Origin: Vibrio fluminensis
Lineage (GTDB): Bacteria; Pseudomonadota; Gammaproteobacteria; Enterobacterales; Vibrionaceae
Direction of reading: 5' to 3'
Length of the DNA stretch: 64,000 bases
Assembly: GCF_015278125.1 (NCBI RefSeq)
Contig: NZ_JADILO010000015.1
Span: 1-64,000, forward strand
Part shown: positions 54,914-64,000 of the stretch, in pieces
How positions within the stretch are numbered: the stretch's first letter is position 1
Layout of the letters: the number at the start of each line of letters is the position of its first letter
Notes under the pieces: generated by a model
What the model was told of the DNA's origin: nothing
What the model saw: the letters and a program-made list of their open reading frames with translations, nothing else
Database searches by the model: none
Program-made: the position numbers and the translations under genes

Positions 54914-55537
54914 ATGAGGTTTTTAGCTATAGGTTTAAGTACAGCAGTACTAGCGTTAAGTGGGTGTGGCACATTACCAACGGATGTGCTCACGGGCAAT
55001 ATGCTCACAGTTGCTCCCCAGAGTGATTCGGAGTTAATGCACCCAGAGTGGGGAGACCCAACGGTATTTCCGCGCTCAGACGTACAAGGACCCTATGGCA
55101 AGAAAAAAGTCTATCAACAACATTCACTTGAGAGCTTTTTAGCCAAGCACAATTTAGACTATGAAGTGCTGCCGGGTGGTTACAAGATGATCCGTCTAAA
55201 CGATACTATTAAATTTCATACAGGTTCTTCAAAAGTATCGAGCCAATCAGCATATTGGCTATCGACGATTGGACGTTACATCGCCTCTCAACCTGGTATT
55301 GATATCGTCATTGATGGGCATGCGGATAACACAGGTGCAATGCAATTTAACGATTCCCTATCAGTGAAACGTGCTGAAGCAGTAAAACAACAGTTAGTCC
55401 GCAATAATGTCGATAAACAAATGATCTTTACTCGTGGTTACGGCGAAACAGCGCCAGCATGTAGCAACTCAACCTCAAGTGGTAAAGCATGTAATCGTAG
55501 AGCGGAATTGCGTTTTATTCTTTCAACCGATTATTAG
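54914..55537 (+). CDS. OmpA-family lipoprotein
   Basis: A 207-residue lipoprotein: signal peptide with lipobox ALSGC (Cys about 18), a region with no recognised domain (about 20-95), then an OmpA-like peptidoglycan-binding domain (about 96-207), with IVIDGHADNTGAMQFNDSLS, then KRAEAVKQQLV and GYGETAPACSNSTSSGKACN and RRAEL. The Asp and Arg that hold diaminopimelate are present. The ATG at 54914 has GGTGAGG upstream; an ATG at 54899 is in frame. Its role is probably envelope anchoring. Confidence 0.88.
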   Translation: MRFLAIGLSTAVLALSGCGTLPTDVLTGNMLTVAPQSDSELMHPEWGDPTVFPRSDVQGPYGKKKVYQQHSLESFLAKHNLDYEVLPGGYKMIRLNDTIKFHTGSSKVSSQSAYWLSTIGRYIASQPGIDIVIDGHADNTGAMQFNDSLSVKRAEAVKQQLVRNNVDKQMIFTRGYGETAPACSNSTSSGKACNRRAELRFILSTDY

Positions 55538-55567
55538 CTTTAGAAATAACCAGTCATTCGATGTAGA

Positions 55568-55604
55568 ACGAGAATAGTGACAGAATCACTATTCTCGTTT
55601 TTTT
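55568..55604 (+). terminator. Terminator after the OmpA-family gene
   Basis: Perfect 13-bp stem ACGAGAATAGTGA/TCACTATTCTCGT with a CAGAA loop and a long T tract. Confidence 0.93.
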
Positions 55605-55717
55605 ATATGTTTATACTTATTAAAACAGTGACAACCTGCAATGCCAGCCACATTCACTTCATTGAGTTTGGTGAACAACATAAGGTTGTAAACAATTATT
55701 CAGAAACAAATAGGAAC

Positions 55718-57226
55718 ATGTCGTTGGAACAGAAGACGTACATCGTAGCCCTTGACCAAGGCACCACGAGTTCACGCGCGATTGTATTCGACCAGAGCGC
55801 GACTATTATCAGCTCGTCCCAAAGGGAATTCCCCCAAATCTACCCTAAAGCGGGTTGGGTCGAGCATGACCCTTTGGAAATCTATGCGACACAAAGTGCC
55901 ACTTTGTCAGAGGCTATAGCCAAAGCGGAAATCAGCAGTGAGCAGATCGCTGCTATTGGTATCACCAATCAGCGAGAAACGACGGTCGTTTGGAATAAAC
56001 ACACAGGTAAGCCTATTTACAATGCGATCGTTTGGCAGTGTCGGCGCACCACTGAAGTGTGTGATCGTCTGACTGCTGAAGGGCATGAGCCAGTTATTAG
56101 AGAAAAAACTGGTTTAGTGCTCGACCCTTACTTTTCAGCTTCAAAGATCCAATGGATTTTGGATAACGTGCCAAATGCCCGTCAGCAAGCGGAAAAAGGT
56201 GATTTGTTGTTCGGCACGATCGATACCTGGTTAATGTGGAAGATGACCAAAGGGACAGTCCATGCCACGGACTACACCAATGCGTCTCGCACTATGCTAT
56301 TCAATATCAACACCAAGCAATGGGATGACGAGTTACTCGATTTATTCGATATTCCAAAGTCGATGATGCCTAAAGTAAAACTATCTTCGACTCTGTACGG
56401 CAATGCACATATAGGTGGCGCAGTTGTACCGATTACTGGCGTTGCCGGCGATCAACAAGCAGCACTGTTTGGACAGAAATGTATTCGTAAAGGTCAAGCC
56501 AAAAACACCTATGGTACAGGTTGCTTCTTACTTATGAATACTGGTGAAAACAAAGTTGAATCTACTCATGGTTTGTTAACAACGCTGGCCTGTAATCATC
56601 TCGGAGAACCCGTTTACGCGCTAGAAGGTTCAGTGTTTATGGGCGGCGCATCCATTCAATGGCTACGTGATGAACTTGAACTGATCAGTGATGCGCAGCA
56701 GTCAGAGCAGTTGGCAACCCAAGTCGAGTCATCGAATGGTGTTTATGTTGTGCCTGCATTCACTGGGCTGGGTGCTCCCTACTGGGATGCACATGCGAGA
56801 GGCACGATTGTAGGATTAACTCGTGGTGTGAACGCCAAACATATTGTACGTGCAACCTTAGAGAGTATCGCTTATCAATCCAAAGACGTACTCGACGCAA
56901 TGCTGGCAGATGCGCAGGTTTCATTAGCAGGTTTGAAGGTTGATGGCGGTGCTGTAGCAAACAACTTTTTAATGCAGTTTCAAGCAGATGTGCTTCAGAC
57001 GGAAGTTCATCGACCTCAAGCAAGAGAAACCACGGCTATGGGAGCGGCGTATCTAGCAGGGTTGGGGATTGGCTTTTGGCCAAGTCTTGAGGCCATTCAG
57101 AGCAAAACAATAGCAGATGATTGCTTTATACCAAGTAGCAATATAGATAAGCAAACACAACGCTATAAAGGTTGGAAGCGTGCAGTAAGGTGTGCGCAGG
57201 TTTGGGCAGATATGGATAATGAGTGA
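55718..57226 (+). CDS. glpK: Glycerol kinase
   Basis: GlpK phosphorylates glycerol to glycerol-3-phosphate. The ATG at 55718, with AGGA 4 bp before it, gives 502 residues, identical in length to E. coli GlpK. A frame start at 55577 adds 47 residues overlapping a terminator and is rejected. FGGY-kinase features are [16 protein letters not shown] near 11-26, [11 protein letters not shown] near 79-89, [12 protein letters not shown] near 167-178 and [13 protein letters not shown] near 349-361. The gene is not next to glpF or glpD, and no GlpR or CRP site is evident in the short upstream region. Confidence 0.96.
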   Translation: MSLEQKTYIVALDQGTTSSRAIVFDQSATIISSSQREFPQIYPKAGWVEHDPLEIYATQSATLSEAIAKAEISSEQIAAIGITNQRETTVVWNKHTGKPIYNAIVWQCRRTTEVCDRLTAEGHEPVIREKTGLVLDPYFSASKIQWILDNVPNARQQAEKGDLLFGTIDTWLMWKMTKGTVHATDYTNASRTMLFNINTKQWDDELLDLFDIPKSMMPKVKLSSTLYGNAHIGGAVVPITGVAGDQQAALFGQKCIRKGQAKNTYGTGCFLLMNTGENKVESTHGLLTTLACNHLGEPVYALEGSVFMGGASIQWLRDELELISDAQQSEQLATQVESSNGVYVVPAFTGLGAPYWDAHARGTIVGLTRGVNAKHIVRATLESIAYQSKDVLDAMLADAQVSLAGLKVDGGAVANNFLMQFQADVLQTEVHRPQARETTAMGAAYLAGLGIGFWPSLEAIQSKTIADDCFIPSSNIDKQTQRYKGWKRAVRCAQVWADMDNE

Positions 57227-57330
57227 CAATGTCACTTAATGCGTTGTAACTTAGTATCAATTGCAGCGCCTTGACTAAATCGGTTATCAAAGGAGCTGAT
57301 TTTCTCCGCAAACAAGTGCGTTGTTGTTGA

Positions 57331-57981
57331 TTAAGCGATGGTAATCAGCTGTTTGACTAATTTATTAATTCCACTGGCTGCTTCACTCACGGATTGAGCA
57401 AGCATGTATGCTGGCGTAGATAGTACGTTATGTTTTTCATCGAAAACTACTTCATCAACATTACAAGCGATATGCTCACCACCTGCCATAGTAAAGGCTG
57501 ACGCAGTATCAACGTCATTACCAATGGTGCCTTGTACGCCGCTAGTGTAAATCATCGGGATCAGGGCAGGAGCGATGCATACGTATCCGGCGGGTTTACC
57601 TAATTCAGCGAACTGTTTACAAGCTTGAGCGACGGCGGGGTTTATCGTGGCATCTGCGCCTTTAAATGCGAATTCAGAGAGGTTTTTCGCGACCCCAAAT
57701 CCACCTGGAAGAAGCAGTGCATCGTACTCAGCGGGGTTTAGTTCAGTGACATCATTAATGTTACCGCGCGCAATACGCGAGGACTCAACCAGCACATTAC
57801 GGGTTTCAGGCATTTCTTCACCTGTGATGTGGTTAAGGACATGATGTTGGTTTATGTTGGGCGCAAAGCAATGCCAAGCTGCACCGTTTTGTTCAATAGC
57901 CAGTAAACAAAGTACGGATTCGTGTATTTCAGCGCCATCGAATACACCGCAACCACTTAAAATTACTGCAACCTTTTTCAT
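57331..57981 (-). CDS. elbB: ElbB-type glyoxalase (isoprenoid biosynthesis-associated, DJ-1/PfpI fold)
   Basis: The 216 residues match E. coli ElbB (217). It has the DJ-1-like fold with GCGVFDGAEIHESVLCLLAI near 10-29 and LLPGGFGVAKNLSEFAF near 90-106. The nucleophile elbow cysteine is in AGYVCIAPALIPM near 136-148. Glyoxalase activity is reported for the family; the physiological role is not clear. It is convergent with glpK. Confidence 0.92.
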   Translation of the reverse strand: MKKVAVILSGCGVFDGAEIHESVLCLLAIEQNGAAWHCFAPNINQHHVLNHITGEEMPETRNVLVESSRIARGNINDVTELNPAEYDALLLPGGFGVAKNLSEFAFKGADATINPAVAQACKQFAELGKPAGYVCIAPALIPMIYTSGVQGTIGNDVDTASAFTMAGGEHIACNVDEVVFDEKHNVLSTPAYMLAQSVSEAASGINKLVKQLITIA

Positions 57982-58054
57982 TGATTATCCTCCAAGCATT
58001 GTTTGCTGAATTGATAGTGTTAATTTGAAACCAATATCAGTTAAACACCAAAGC

Positions 58055-58222
58055 TTAGCCAGTGGTACTGTCAGGATCGAAATTTGAGTTGTCGTTAGCG
58101 AGATCCGAGTGGCTAGTTTCAGACGTTTCTTCGTTTTCCTCGGAGCAATATTCTTCTTGATGAGGGTAGGGCTTGACTAAAAAAGGCGTGAGCATAATGG
58201 TGGAGGGGAAAAAACGCTTCAT
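58055..58222 (-). CDS. Small 55-residue protein of unknown function
   Basis: A short ORF with a good ribosome site (GAGGTG, 6 bp before the ATG). It starts with a basic and hydrophobic part (MKRFFPSTIMLTPFLVKPYP) and ends with a strongly acidic, Ser/Asn/Asp-rich tail. No family is recognised. It is on the same strand as elbB and 73 bp upstream of it. Confidence 0.5.
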   Translation of the reverse strand: MKRFFPSTIMLTPFLVKPYPHQEEYCSEENEETSETSHSDLANDNSNFDPDSTTG

Positions 58223-58340
58223 TTATTGCACCTCAATTGAAAAGAATGGTTGGCAAAATGGTAACGTGAGGATAGCAATAGAAAATGGTTAAAATCTTAT
58301 TTTTCTTAAAGTTATGAGTTGTTGATAGGTTCTAAACTCA
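58223..58340. other. Short intergenic stretch before the YgjV-like gene terminator
   Basis: Presumed promoter of the 55-residue ORF. No named site is seen. Confidence 0.35.
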
Positions 58341-58371
58341 CAAAAGCGAAACCCCAGCGTGGCTGGGGTTT
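58341..58371 (-). terminator. Terminator after the YgjV-like gene
   Basis: Perfect 10-bp stem AAACCCCAGC/GCTGGGGTTT; on the minus strand it continues into CGCTTTTG, 6 bp past the stop. Confidence 0.82.
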
Positions 58372-58376
58372 AAAAT

Positions 58377-58628
58377 TTAGGCTGCTGAGCTTAATTTAGC
58401 GGTTTTTTTTTCTTGCTGCATTTTAACAAGGAAGTACACGTTTACGCAGGCAATGAATCCATTAGTCAAAACCACAGGCCATGAGTCAATCATTAAGCCG
58501 TAAGCAGTAAATAGCGCACAGCCGATAAAGTTTAGTACTCGTAGCTTAACAATGTCTTTCATTGTTAAAGAGATCGCAACCATAATTGACGCTGCGTAAC
58601 CCAAGATTTCAACCATATTTATATCCAT
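58377..58628 (-). CDS. Small inner-membrane protein, YgjV-like
   Basis: An 83-residue protein with three TM segments (about 5-22, 28-45, 50-70). LGYAASIMVAISLTMKDIVK and RVLNFIGCALFTAYG resemble the YgjV/CBU_0592-type small membrane proteins, which look like one SWEET-type three-helix bundle. The ATG at 58628 has GAGGG about 8 bp upstream; an upstream frame start at 58670 is less likely. No function is known. It is a single gene. Confidence 0.7.
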   Translation of the reverse strand: MDINMVEILGYAASIMVAISLTMKDIVKLRVLNFIGCALFTAYGLMIDSWPVVLTNGFIACVNVYFLVKMQQEKKTAKLSSAA

Positions 58629-58845
58629 TAAGTGACCCTCTAAATTATATCGGTGTTGACCGATGACCATCTTCTCATCTTGAGATACGTGAGGATTTTC
58701 CTTGCCTCAAAAGGTCTTGTTTATCTACTTAAAAATATAGCAGGGTAAATTCTGTGATTAAACCCCCAATTTTTTGAAGGTTGAAGGTTAGCGATTACGC
58801 AAACGTTTTGGTTAAAATTGTGATGATTTTGATGATGGGTTGTGA

Positions 58846-58877
58846 AATAAAAAAGCTCACGACTGAAGCGTGAGCTT
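58846..58877 (-). terminator. Terminator after yeeX-like gene
   Basis: Perfect 9-bp stem AAGCTCACG/CGTGAGCTT, with a T tract on the minus strand. Confidence 0.88.
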
Positions 58878-58900
58878 AGGAAATCTACTTAAAGGGCTAA

Positions 58901-59221
58901 TTATTTTTTAGCGCCTTTTTGAACTTGCTTGTCTTCTTCAGTCAGTTCACGGATACGACGGCTGATGTCACGACGCTCTTTAGAAATCTCAGCGCTTTTG
59001 ATGATGTGGTCATCTACACGGTCTTCGTAGTCAGCTTTCATGTTTTTAATGATGCCTACGATTTCATCGTGTGTCATGTCTGGCTTGATATAGTCAATCA
59101 GGTTCTCTAGTAGATCCACACGTTTGCGGTTATCACGAACTTTCTTCTCGTTATCTAGCAGCTCACGCTTTAGCTTATTTTTGCGACGAGCTTGAGATAC
59201 GATTTCAAATACACCACTCAT
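58901..59221 (-). CDS. yeeX: YeeX/DUF496 family coiled-coil protein
   Basis: A 106-residue, highly charged helical protein matching the YeeX (DUF496) family: it starts [20 protein letters not shown] and has [20 protein letters not shown] near 37-56. Long charged helices suggest a coiled coil. The ATG at 59221 has AAGGAA upstream; a frame start at 59245 is not supported. The family is conserved in enterics and vibrios with no assigned function. Confidence 0.9.
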   Translation of the reverse strand: MSGVFEIVSQARRKNKLKRELLDNEKKVRDNRKRVDLLENLIDYIKPDMTHDEIVGIIKNMKADYEDRVDDHIIKSAEISKERRDISRRIRELTEEDKQVQKGAKK

Positions 59222-59410
59222 AGGTTCCTTTCCTAGTCTTAACATAAACTGACAATGATTAAATCATAACAAAGCTAGCGTTAACAGCACTAAGATCAAT
59301 CATTATGCCAACTTGGCGCTTTTCTGTTCAAATCGTCTCGTAAGTGATTGAGCAGACGAATAGAACATTATATGATTTTGCTAAATCATTAGTTAATTCA
59401 AGACTTAGTC

Positions 59411-59605
59411 ATGCGCAACTCAGCTATTGTCATTCCCAAACAAGAAGAAACCAAGGTATCACCTAGATGCCGAAAATTGGTAAAGGCTTATAAGTTCGAA
59501 CGTTCTCAGCAAGAAATTACTGAAGTTGAGCTGAATCGAGCTAAAATTGTCATGGTTGATGAAAATGGCAATACGAAACGCATTCCAATTTTAGCCGAGC
59601 ATTAA
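59411..59605 (+). CDS. Small conserved-looking 64-residue protein
   Basis: A 64-residue ORF 25 bp upstream of yceH on the same strand, so it is probably co-transcribed. It is basic at the start ([19 protein letters not shown]) and has a short [15 protein letters not shown] segment that looks like a beta hairpin. No family is recognised and no strong ribosome site is seen. Its sequence does not look like random translation. Confidence 0.6.
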   Translation: MRNSAIVIPKQEETKVSPRCRKLVKAYKFERSQQEITEVELNRAKIVMVDENGNTKRIPILAEH

Positions 59606-59630
59606 CATAAAAATTACACAAGGAACTCCT

Positions 59631-60287
59631 ATGAACATTGAGCTAACTCCAATTGAAGCGCGCGTGATCGGCTGTTTGATCGAGAAAGAAGTGACGACCC
59701 CTGATTACTATCCGCTAACACTCAATAGTTTGACTTCGGCTTGTAATCAGAAAAGTAACCGAGAGCCGGTTATGAACCTTTCTGACAGTGAAGTACAAGA
59801 AGCTGTTGATAGTTTGATTGCTCGTAGACTGGTGAGTGATGAGAGCAGTTTCAATAGTCGAGCGAGTAAGTTTCAACATCGATTCTGCAACACTGAGTTT
59901 GGTGATTTAAAGCTAACAGCGCAAGAGAAAGCAATCGTATGTTGCTTGCTGCTGCGTGGTGCTCAAACCCCTGGAGAGCTGCGTACTCGTACTAATCGTC
60001 TTGCTGAGTTTACCGATGTAAAAGAGGTCGAGGCCGTATTAGAGACAATGAGCTCTCATAGTTCAGGTACATTAGTGGTAAAGCTTCCTCGTGAGGCTGG
60101 TAAACGAGAGTCGCGTTATCAGCATCTTTTTAGTGGTGAAGTGGATTTAGACAGCTATCAAGCAGAAGCAGCGAGTTCAACGCCTAGCTCGAGCAAAGTC
60201 GAACAACTCGAAGAAGAGTTACTTGCACTTAAAGAAGAAGTTCAAGAACTACGAGCATTAGTTGAACAGCTTAATGAGCGAATCTAG
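59631..60287 (+). CDS. yceH: YceH/DUF480 family protein
   Basis: A 218-residue protein with two winged-helix domains. The N-terminal stretch [20 protein letters not shown], then [20 protein letters not shown] and REPVM, is the strong signature of DUF480 (YceH). The second winged helix has [20 protein letters not shown] near 105-124. A Glu-rich coiled coil covers about 190-218. The function is not established. AAGGAA precedes the ATG. The GIY-YIG gene starts inside its 3' end. Confidence 0.92.
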   Translation: MNIELTPIEARVIGCLIEKEVTTPDYYPLTLNSLTSACNQKSNREPVMNLSDSEVQEAVDSLIARRLVSDESSFNSRASKFQHRFCNTEFGDLKLTAQEKAIVCCLLLRGAQTPGELRTRTNRLAEFTDVKEVEAVLETMSSHSSGTLVVKLPREAGKRESRYQHLFSGEVDLDSYQAEAASSTPSSSKVEQLEEELLALKEEVQELRALVEQLNERI

Positions 60288-60597
60288 TCAAACAACTTGG
60301 AGTGTGTATTTTATTCGTACATGCTCCAATTCACTCTATTGCGGCATTACGACCGACGTTAATAGAAGATTTAACCAACACGCTTCTGGCCGAGGCGCCA
60401 AAGCTCTCAAAGGAAAAGGTCCTCTTACGCTCGAATGGCATTGCACTCTCAACGATAGCCGCAGCTTAGCTTCAGCAGTCGAATACCGACTAAAACAACA
60501 AACTAAAGCAACCAAAGAAGCATTGATTACAGGCAATCTCGTGCTTAAAGACGTTATAAAGCATGATTTATATGCGCAGATATACAGTTTATCTTAA
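60274..60597 (+). CDS. GIY-YIG nuclease superfamily protein (UPF0213/YhbQ-like)
   Basis: A 107-residue single-domain GIY-YIG protein: [20 protein letters not shown] near 9-28 holds the two strand motifs (VYF and YCGIT), [15 protein letters not shown] near 30-44 gives the conserved Arg and His, and the later Glu is in AVEYRLKQQ. Members are proposed DNA-repair-type endonucleases. Its ATG lies within the last codons of yceH (14-bp overlap), which suggests translational coupling. An ATG 12 bp earlier is possible. Confidence 0.88.
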   Translation: MSESSQTTWSVYFIRTCSNSLYCGITTDVNRRFNQHASGRGAKALKGKGPLTLEWHCTLNDSRSLASAVEYRLKQQTKATKEALITGNLVLKDVIKHDLYAQIYSLS

Positions 60598-60629
60598 AAG
60601 TATATTACTCTTTATACCAATAGAGACTA

Positions 60630-60648
60630 AAGCATCTTGGTGATGCTT
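60630..60648 (+). other. Hairpin in the luxP leader
   Basis: Perfect 7-bp stem AAGCATC/GATGCTT with a TTGGT loop, 45 bp before the luxP start and with no T tract after it. It could be an RNA structure in the leader or a DNA site. Confidence 0.4.
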
Positions 60649-60668
60649 AGGCATAGACAAAACTATAA

Positions 60669-61798
<1,130 letters not shown>

Positions 61799-61799
<1 letters not shown>

Positions 61800-64000
61800 T
61801 GAAATTTTGGTTTAAGCGCGGAAGGAATTACCGCTTTGCAACAATACTGACTCGATCGTTATTTTTAACGATTTGCGTATTCACGCTATTGGTGTTGTTG
61901 CAGAACTTCCAAGTGAACAGACAAGTTGTCGCTCAGGAAGTTGCCCGTTCAAAACAACAAACTTCGAGTCTGGTTCAGGAAATATTCAATTTTCGACTTC
62001 AGTCTATTCAGATCCAACAAGATAGCTATAGCCGTAGTCAAACCCTGATAAATGAGTTGCGTCAGAATAACCATCAAAACATCAATGTGTTTTTTGACGG
62101 CATTGATCAAATAGATCCGGATATTTCGCCCGACTTTCGTTTTATCGCCAAAGATGGACAGGTCTTTTGGAATAATGAAAATCACAAATTTTATGGGATT
62201 GATGACTCTGAACTCTATGAAATAACGAAACACCTTTTGACAGGAAACCATTGGTATCTTTCGCAGGCGCCATCAGCGATGGGGACTCGATACTTAATGA
62301 TTAGACGAACTTCGATGATCGCGCTCGACAATGGCGAAGTCGTCGGAGATTTCTTTGTTGGTGTGGTATTGAATAGCAATTTTTCTTTGGTTAAAGCGTT
62401 ACTAGACGGTAGTAATGTCGATGAGCTGGCGCTCGCCGTTGGTAGTGAGATTATTGCTTCAAGTGTGAAAGATCTTGGCCATAACGTTAAGTGGTTCAAC
62501 GAATATCTACCGACTTTAAACGACGACGAGTTCATGGTCTCAAAAGTAGACTTAACTATCGATGGTGTCGCTACATACCTTTCTGTTTATACCATCCAAA
62601 ATAATTCTCATGTAGCGCTATTGATGCGAGGACACTACCTCTGGCTTGGCGGTGCTGTAGTTTTGATTATTCTCATTACGCTGTATAGCCGCTATTGGTT
62701 AGGTCAGCGGATTTCAAACGAATTGAGAAACTTGATGAACTACACCGAGCAAAGCATTGAGGCGGAACAAGTAGAAAAGTTTTCAGGATCAACAATTCAC
62801 GAATTTAATAAAATTGGCAACTCTTTCCACCGTTCATTTAAACGTCTACGGGAGCAAGAAAAACAGTTTGCTGACTTATTTAATTTTGCACTTTCACCAA
62901 TCATCTTATGGGATACAAAAGGTAATCTGCTGCGAATGAACCCGGCAGCAGAGCGTTGCTTCCGAGCTGAAGAAAATGGGAACGATCTATATCCAATCTT
63001 ATTTGAGTCGTTATTGCCACAGGTATTGATGAGCGCTCAAGGTGTTTCTCTAACAGGCGTAAATATGGCCATCGGCGCTCATACCTATCGATGGAACTTT
63101 TCGCCAATTATATTAGATAATCGTACCCGAAATGTCATAGCTCAGGGGCAAGATGTCACAAGTTTCATTGAAGCCGAACGACAAAGTCAAAAGGCTCGCG
63201 AAGAGGCAGAGCAATTGGCGAATGTCCGGGCCGACTTCTTGGCAAAAATGAGCCATGAATTACGCACACCGCTGAATGGCATCATTGGTATGTCTCAACT
63301 GTTAAAAGAACACATTGTTATCGGTAGGGATAAAGAACATGTCGACGTACTGATTAATAGTGGTGAGCATTTGCTTGCTGTTCTGAATGATATTTTGGAC
63401 TTCTCAAAGATTGAGCAAGGTAAGTTCCATATTCAACATGCAGAGTTTCACCTTCGAGAATTGGTGACAACCGTAGAAAAAATTTATCGCCCACTGTGTA
63501 ATGAAAAGGGTGTCGAACTCGTTGTTACTAGTAATATTAGTGATGATCAGATTGTCTTTAGCGACAAAGTGCGCTTGAATCAAATTTTGTTCAATCTTGT
63601 TAGCAACGCAACAAAATTTACTCATCATGGATGCATCTCTATCGATCTGGGGCTCGAAGCAAAGCGATTTAATTATGAGCTAACGATTACTGTTAAAGAC
63701 ACGGGAATCGGTATTGAGAAGAGTCGACTGCAAGAAATATTTGAACCATTCGTGCAAGCAGACAGTAGCACAGCACGCGAGTATGGTGGTAGTGGCCTTG
63801 GGCTGGCGATCGTTTACAGCTTAGTCGAACTATTTGATGGTTCAATTGAAGTCGATAGTGAGGTCGGAATTGGCACTCGATTTACTATCAAGCTGACAAT
63901 TGATGGTGTTATAGATACGAACGGTATTTCGAGTCAGACTACGATGATCGATCCATCAACAATGTTTGATCAAAGTCTTGCGATACTTTTGGTTGAAGAT
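61799..64000 (+). CDS. luxQ: Autoinducer-2 sensor kinase/phosphatase LuxQ (runs off the right edge)
   Basis: LuxQ is the hybrid histidine kinase that, with LuxP, feeds phosphate to LuxU-LuxO at low cell density and withdraws it at high density. The 734 visible residues show TM1 (about 18-38), a periplasmic double-PAS region (about 40-275), TM2 (about 278-298), a HAMP-like stretch, a PAS domain (about 355-460), the H-box FLAKMSHELRTPLNG with His486, and the ATPase motifs NLVSNATKF, DTGIGI and GGSGLGLAIV. The receiver domain has just begun (ILLVED) when the window ends; the family is near 858 residues. Its ATG overlaps the luxP stop by one base. Confidence 0.96.

Overview
The window reads as ordinary chromosomal DNA of a marine gammaproteobacterium of the genus Vibrio, most likely from the smaller chromosome (chromosome II). 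The argument is gene content and order. A LuxP/LuxQ autoinducer-2 receptor pair lies at the right end. Also present are a phaB-phaA-phasin-phaC polyhydroxybutyrate cluster, nrdD-nrdG followed by an aromatic aminotransferase, and talB-tkt next to a SorC-type regulator. From memory these are chromosome II neighbourhoods in Vibrio cholerae and relatives. I see no rRNA, tRNA, CRISPR array, insertion sequence, prophage or integron in the window. The species cannot be named from the sequence alone.

Layout. Bases 1-3450: transketolase (partial) and transaldolase on the minus strand, with a divergent SorC-family regulator. 3484-7630: 3-mercaptopyruvate sulfurtransferase, a small membrane-anchored protein, moeA-moeB for molybdenum cofactor, and divergent folE. 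7714-13117: DbpA RNA helicase, quinone-dependent D-lactate dehydrogenase, a fatty-acid desaturase behind two FabR-like operators, and a GNAT acetyltransferase. 13241-22357: an RND efflux adaptor/pump pair, a PAS-containing chemoreceptor, a HopJ-family protein, an EmrD-like efflux pump, a cysteine-rich protein and a MarR regulator. 22688-30140: a BCCT transporter, a cNMP/CBS/DUF294 protein, a tyrosine permease with twin TyrR boxes, a short palindromic repeat, a 37-residue ORF, ACP phosphodiesterase and a RhlE-type helicase.

30166-36110: a TetR regulator, a 1-kb intergenic region holding a possible small transcript and a 26-bp perfect palindrome, then the PHB genes in the order reductase, thiolase, phasin, terminator, synthase. 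36308-41227: a lipocalin, an S41-like protein that appears to lack its catalytic serine, and feoA-feoB plus a 49-residue cysteine-rich membrane protein behind FNR-like and Fur-like sites. 41804-48436: a GAF-PAS-GGDEF-EAL phosphodiesterase, then a reactive-sulfur cluster (CoA-disulfide reductase/rhodanese divergent from a BigR/SqrR-like repressor and two YeeE/YedE half-transporters), then a secreted nuclease-like protein. 48709-55604: nrdDG with FNR and NrdR sites, an aromatic aminotransferase, a retropepsin-like lipoprotein, an FKBP isomerase, a DsbA-like lipoprotein and an OmpA-like lipoprotein. 55718-64000: glycerol kinase, ElbB, small proteins including YgjV-like and YeeX, YceH, a GIY-YIG protein, luxP and luxQ (cut by the window end).

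How it fits together. The themes are central carbon flow and storage, membrane lipid adjustment, anaerobic/iron/sulfur physiology under FNR, Fur, NrdR and persulfide control, efflux, and quorum sensing. I did not find a clear undescribed multi-gene system. The best leads are the small transcript and palindrome upstream of phaB, the probable S41 pseudo-protease, the operator pairs at desaturase, tyrP and nrdD, and several short ORFs.
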